Shown here: in pieces, positions 20,673 through 23,219 of the stretch
Numbering within the stretch: the stretch's first letter is position 1
Layout: each line of letters starts with the position of its first letter
Virus record (IMG/VR): IMGVR_UViG_3300029990_000054
Span: 1 to 23,219 of that record
From: a virus
DNA length: 23,219 nucleotides
Direction: 5' to 3' (one strand)
Notes under the pieces: model-generated
The model's database searches: none
Told to the model about the DNA's origin: nothing
The model's input: the letters and a program-made list of their open reading frames with translations, nothing else
Translations under genes and position numbers: made by a program

Positions 20673-21178
20673 TCAGGCCACCACTGATCATCCGTGTAGT
20701 TTTCGGGAATCGCCGGCATATCCTTCAGTGCGCGACCGGCATAGATCAGCTCCGACTTACGCAGCGCGGCAGCTCGCCCGAACTCCACAACGGTCTGTGC
20801 GTCCATCGGCACCAGGGTGTTTTCGGCGCAGATCCAGGCGAAGTCCTGGTCAGGGTTCGACCAGCGCAAGTCGCCCGGTTGAGCGCCGCCGACCACTGCC
20901 ATGAAAGCCATCTGTGCCGCACCAGATATGTTTTCCCGGTCAGTAGTCCTAGACTGGTAAAGGACGCCGTTGAACATCACCCCTGCATCAATTCGGCGAT
21001 CTCGCTCTAAATCAACCTGTACTGCGCTAACTATTGCCGGTCCATTAAGTGGACTAGTTTCAGGCTCTGGCCCATCGTTGATATCGACAAAGTGCTCATC
21101 ATCCAGAAGCTGATTGTGCTCACTATCAAATGAACGCTTACCCGATAGATCGTTTTTAACAGCCCAACCAATGCTCAT
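20669..21178 (-). CDS. DUF4376 protein, probable tail-fibre-associated chaperone
   Basis: A 169-aa protein. The N-terminal half is short and variable (MSIGWAVKNDLSGKRSFDSE); the C-terminal part (ERDRRIDAGVMFNGVLYQSR ... GDLRWSNPDQDFAWICAENT, LVPMDAQTVVEFGRAAALRK) matches DUF4376, found in proteins encoded directly after tail fibres. It overlaps the H stop (ATGA) and the DUF1353 start (ATGA). By position it corresponds to gpG of P2, the fibre assembly chaperone, but the sequence is a different family; a chaperone role is therefore inference. The first third is AT-richer than the rest of the tail operon, matching the fibre C-terminus, which would be consistent with the two being exchanged together. 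Confidence 0.82.
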   Translation of the reverse strand: MSIGWAVKNDLSGKRSFDSEHNQLLDDEHFVDINDGPEPETSPLNGPAIVSAVQVDLERDRRIDAGVMFNGVLYQSRTTDRENISGAAQMAFMAVVGGAQPGDLRWSNPDQDFAWICAENTLVPMDAQTVVEFGRAAALRKSELIYAGRALKDMPAIPENYTDDQWWPE

Positions 21179-23061
21179 ACACTGTCCTCATAACCCAGGC
21201 AGAATAAGTTTTCGTTTACCGACGCCCAGTAAATGTTGGGCGACTCCAGTAACAGCCAACCGGTATTCTTTGAATGCGCCCCACCTGACCCGCCGACAAA
21301 AAACGAGGCAATTGGCGGAGGATTTAAATAGTCGGCAACTGAGCCGTATCCCGCATTAGGCGCAACGCCGGCAGCGTTAGCCGTGTAATTGACGAGTTCA
21401 ACTTTGATCGAAATAGCCGTAGGTGATACGTAGGCGGTAGTCGATACCGGAACCCACGTCGGCGTGCCAGGATTTCCAGCAGCACCGTTCGCCATGCGGC
21501 GCGGCGTGGCCACGTTACTGCCTGGAGCGGTCTTCCAGACCACCCGCTTGTCTTTCTTGATTTGAGATAGCGGGTACTTATTAGCTGTAGCATCGGTAAA
21601 GACCCAGCCCACCAGGGCCTTATGGGTAAACCCCGCCGGCAACAGCGGCGCGGTGCCACTCAGTGACAGTAGGCCCGCAATGGCCGCCGTAGCACCATTC
21701 CAGATAACCCAAACGCTGTACCACGTCGAGGCTGCCATGGCCCCACTGTCCAAGCCATTGGCGCCCACGGACAAACTGTTGATGGTGAAGCCGACGTTAT
21801 TCAGCGTTTTAACGTATTCCGCACCACCCACTGTTACCTGCTCGGCAGTAACAGCGACATTCCCATCTAATCCAGTGGTCACAATCGACAGCCGTCGATA
21901 ACCACCCACGACCGCCATTGTTTTCAATTTCTGGATATCAGCCGCCAAAGCCGCGATATCAATGTTTCCCTGATTGATCGGCGCGTTCCAGGCCTTGATA
22001 CACATCACCACGGCTACGTTTCGGCCGCGTGTCTCTACACCGCCAGTCGAGACTGTAACGTTGCCGGTAGGATTGAGTGAGCCGACGTCAGACCAACCTG
22101 CTGGACCATTACCGTTGTTGTTAGCACCTGTCCAACCGTTAAGAGGATGGGAGTGATTCTTTAATTCGTCAGCCTGATACGTACCAACACCGCGCCCAAC
22201 ATCCACTCCGCGCCCATGGTCCCAGCCACGCTCAAACTCGCCGCGCGACTCCGGCAACCGGAAATTGCCGGCCCCCTCATCCCCCCGGTTGAACGCACCG
22301 CCAAGGTACGCCGCCAGATCCGGATAGAGCGCAATGGGCTTGACGCTACCGTCACGCTCCAGAAAACCGGGCGGGATATTGTTCACCGGAAATGACATTT
22401 GCGCCCCGACCGGCAACGCCGAGGCCTGCGCGATCATCGACTCAATTTCGGCCTTGGTGTAGGTATCGGTTATACCGAAGCCGGCCAGCGTGGTCGGATT
22501 CGACCCCGACACGAATACACCGCGATCATTGACCGTGACCTTGGTATAGCTGCCGGCGGGCTTGTTGGCCGGCAGCAGACCGTTAACCATCTCATCAACG
22601 TACTGACGCGTGGCCAGCACCACCGACGGGTCAATTTTCAACTGAATGTTCGACGTGCCGCTGGTGATGATGTGCATCCGCACCACCTGATTACGGCCTG
22701 AGCCTTGCGCCAGTAAGGGCTTGTAGCTAGGCGCGGCGTTGGCCACCGCACAAAACACCCCGTCCTTATCTTCCAGGGCCAACTCACGAATCCACCAGCC
22801 ACCCACATCAGGCGGCAACACCAGCTCAGCGATCAGGATATTGGCGTCAGTCGGAGAGACACGCAGTTGATTGAGCTGCGCCCGATAGACCTGATTGACC
22901 AGTTTTGTTTGCGTCGGGCTGGGCACCGGATCGGTGCCGTTCGCATCGCCGATAAGCATGTAACGCGGCTCCCACGGAATACCGAGGGCGTCGCAATTGG
23001 TTTTCTTGGCGGCCCCTTGCGTCGTAAGCATGCCGCCGAAAAGAGAGTTTTTATCAACCAT
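21175..23061 (-). CDS. H: Tail fibre protein (P2 gpH-like N-terminus, distinct C-terminus)
   Basis: A 628-aa receptor-binding fibre. Residues ~1-160 match P2 gpH (TTQGAAKKTNCDALGIPW, GGWWIRELALEDKDGVFCAV, LKIDPSVVLATRQYVDEMV), the part that attaches to the baseplate. A fibre repeat follows (NPTTLAGFGITDTYTKAEIE). Then a phage tail-collar domain, ~225-360 (PVGAQMSFPVNNIPPGFLER, NFRLPESRGEFERGWDHGRG, ADELKNHSHPL). The last ~260 residues are unrelated to P2 H and are lower in GC. They probably carry receptor specificity and end GWLLLESPNIYWASVNENLF. The start is the ATG at 23061, which forms an ATGGTTGA overlap with the stop of I; an ATG at 23073 is possible but redundant. Confidence 0.93.
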   Translation of the reverse strand: MVDKNSLFGGMLTTQGAAKKTNCDALGIPWEPRYMLIGDANGTDPVPSPTQTKLVNQVYRAQLNQLRVSPTDANILIAELVLPPDVGGWWIRELALEDKDGVFCAVANAAPSYKPLLAQGSGRNQVVRMHIITSGTSNIQLKIDPSVVLATRQYVDEMVNGLLPANKPAGSYTKVTVNDRGVFVSGSNPTTLAGFGITDTYTKAEIESMIAQASALPVGAQMSFPVNNIPPGFLERDGSVKPIALYPDLAAYLGGAFNRGDEGAGNFRLPESRGEFERGWDHGRGVDVGRGVGTYQADELKNHSHPLNGWTGANNNGNGPAGWSDVGSLNPTGNVTVSTGGVETRGRNVAVVMCIKAWNAPINQGNIDIAALAADIQKLKTMAVVGGYRRLSIVTTGLDGNVAVTAEQVTVGGAEYVKTLNNVGFTINSLSVGANGLDSGAMAASTWYSVWVIWNGATAAIAGLLSLSGTAPLLPAGFTHKALVGWVFTDATANKYPLSQIKKDKRVVWKTAPGSNVATPRRMANGAAGNPGTPTWVPVSTTAYVSPTAISIKVELVNYTANAAGVAPNAGYGSVADYLNPPPIASFFVGGSGGAHSKNTGWLLLESPNIYWASVNENLFCLGYEDSV

Positions 23062-23219
23062 GGGGGTACACATCCAATTCGTCGAGGTTGTATTCGCTAA
23101 CGCCGTGATAGCCCTGGATCACCACCTCAAGGTCGGGATTGCTCCAGGGGTAAACATCGATCTCGTCGCCGTCATAAACGGCGAAGCCGACATGGGCGTT
23201 TAAGCGGGTTTCCAGCGTG
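23054..23219 (-). CDS. I: Tail protein I, C-terminal fragment (P2 gpI-like)
   Basis: The last 54 codons are in the window; the gene continues beyond the right edge. The end reads TLETRLNAHVGFAVYDGDEI, then DVYPWSNPDLEVVIQGYHGV, and closes EYNLDELDVYPHG, a pattern of P2-type baseplate wedge protein I C-termini. It overlaps the H start by 8 bp (ATGGTTGA). I before H is the P2 order (V-W-J-I-H), so baseplate genes are expected next. Confidence 0.8.
   Translation of the reverse strand, partial: TLETRLNAHVGFAVYDGDEIDVYPWSNPDLEVVIQGYHGVSEYNLDELDVYPHG

Overview
The window is a high-GC gammaproteobacterial sequence, most likely Pseudomonas or a close relative. The reasons are the tRNA-Thr remnant, the codon use and the type of prophage genes; no taxonomic marker was available to test this. 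Almost all of it (about 446 to the right edge) is one end of an integrated temperate phage. The phage has a P2-like contractile tail but replication and control modules unlike those of P2. The first ~445 bases lie outside the phage core site. They hold the start of an Abi_2-family (AbiF/AbiD-like) abortive-infection gene, with a promoter and a small structured, terminator-ended RNA in front of it, and then the terminator of a tRNA gene.

Layout, left to right. 1-445: flank with the abi gene 5' end (minus strand), a ~60-nt candidate ncRNA with a near-consensus promoter, and a strong hairpin terminator. 446-490: attachment core, the 3' 45 nt of a tRNA-Thr(UGU) on the minus strand; two 10-bp direct repeats beside it may be integrase arm sites. 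608-1956: integrase and a DUF4224 protein. 2035-4407: a tightly overlapping string of small minus-strand genes (HicA-like fold, zinc ribbons, an FtsK-gamma domain). 4408-7553: five cassettes, each with an intergenic stem-loop (variable stem, CGGCAA/CAGCAA hexaloop) followed by an almost identical Shine-Dalgarno leader. They drive a membrane/coiled-coil/winged-helix protein, unknown proteins, a 46-aa membrane peptide and a Walker-A-dead paralogue of the replicative helicase. 7554-10277: the toprim primase-helicase. 10287-12038: two unknown genes, an Ogr/Delta-type zinc-finger activator, a YmfL-like regulator and a BcepMu gp16/Cro-like DNA-binding protein. 12039-12123: the divergent control region, where a TTGACA-17-TAATCT promoter has a perfect operator-like dyad in its spacer. 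12124-13499 (plus strand): short XRE repressor, a second small XRE-like protein, a zinc-ribbon/TM/DUF2511 protein, a terminator and a separate 61-aa gene.

13515-23219 (minus strand): late tail genes in P2 order, read right to left: I (partial), H, a DUF4376 protein, a DUF1353 protein, terminator, candidate late promoter, FI, FII, E/E' (with a T TTT TTG frameshift site), T, U, D. 

The genes fit a simple circuit. In the lysogen the rightward repressor operon is on and the leftward early promoter is blocked through the dyad in its spacer. On induction the leftward operon makes the Cro-like, YmfL-like and Ogr-like regulators, then the replication proteins and finally excisionase/integrase. The Ogr-like protein is expected to switch on the late tail promoters. 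The repressor has no peptidase domain, so LexA-type SOS self-cleavage is not expected. Head, lysis and most baseplate genes lie beyond the right edge, as should the other attachment site with the intact tRNA-Thr.
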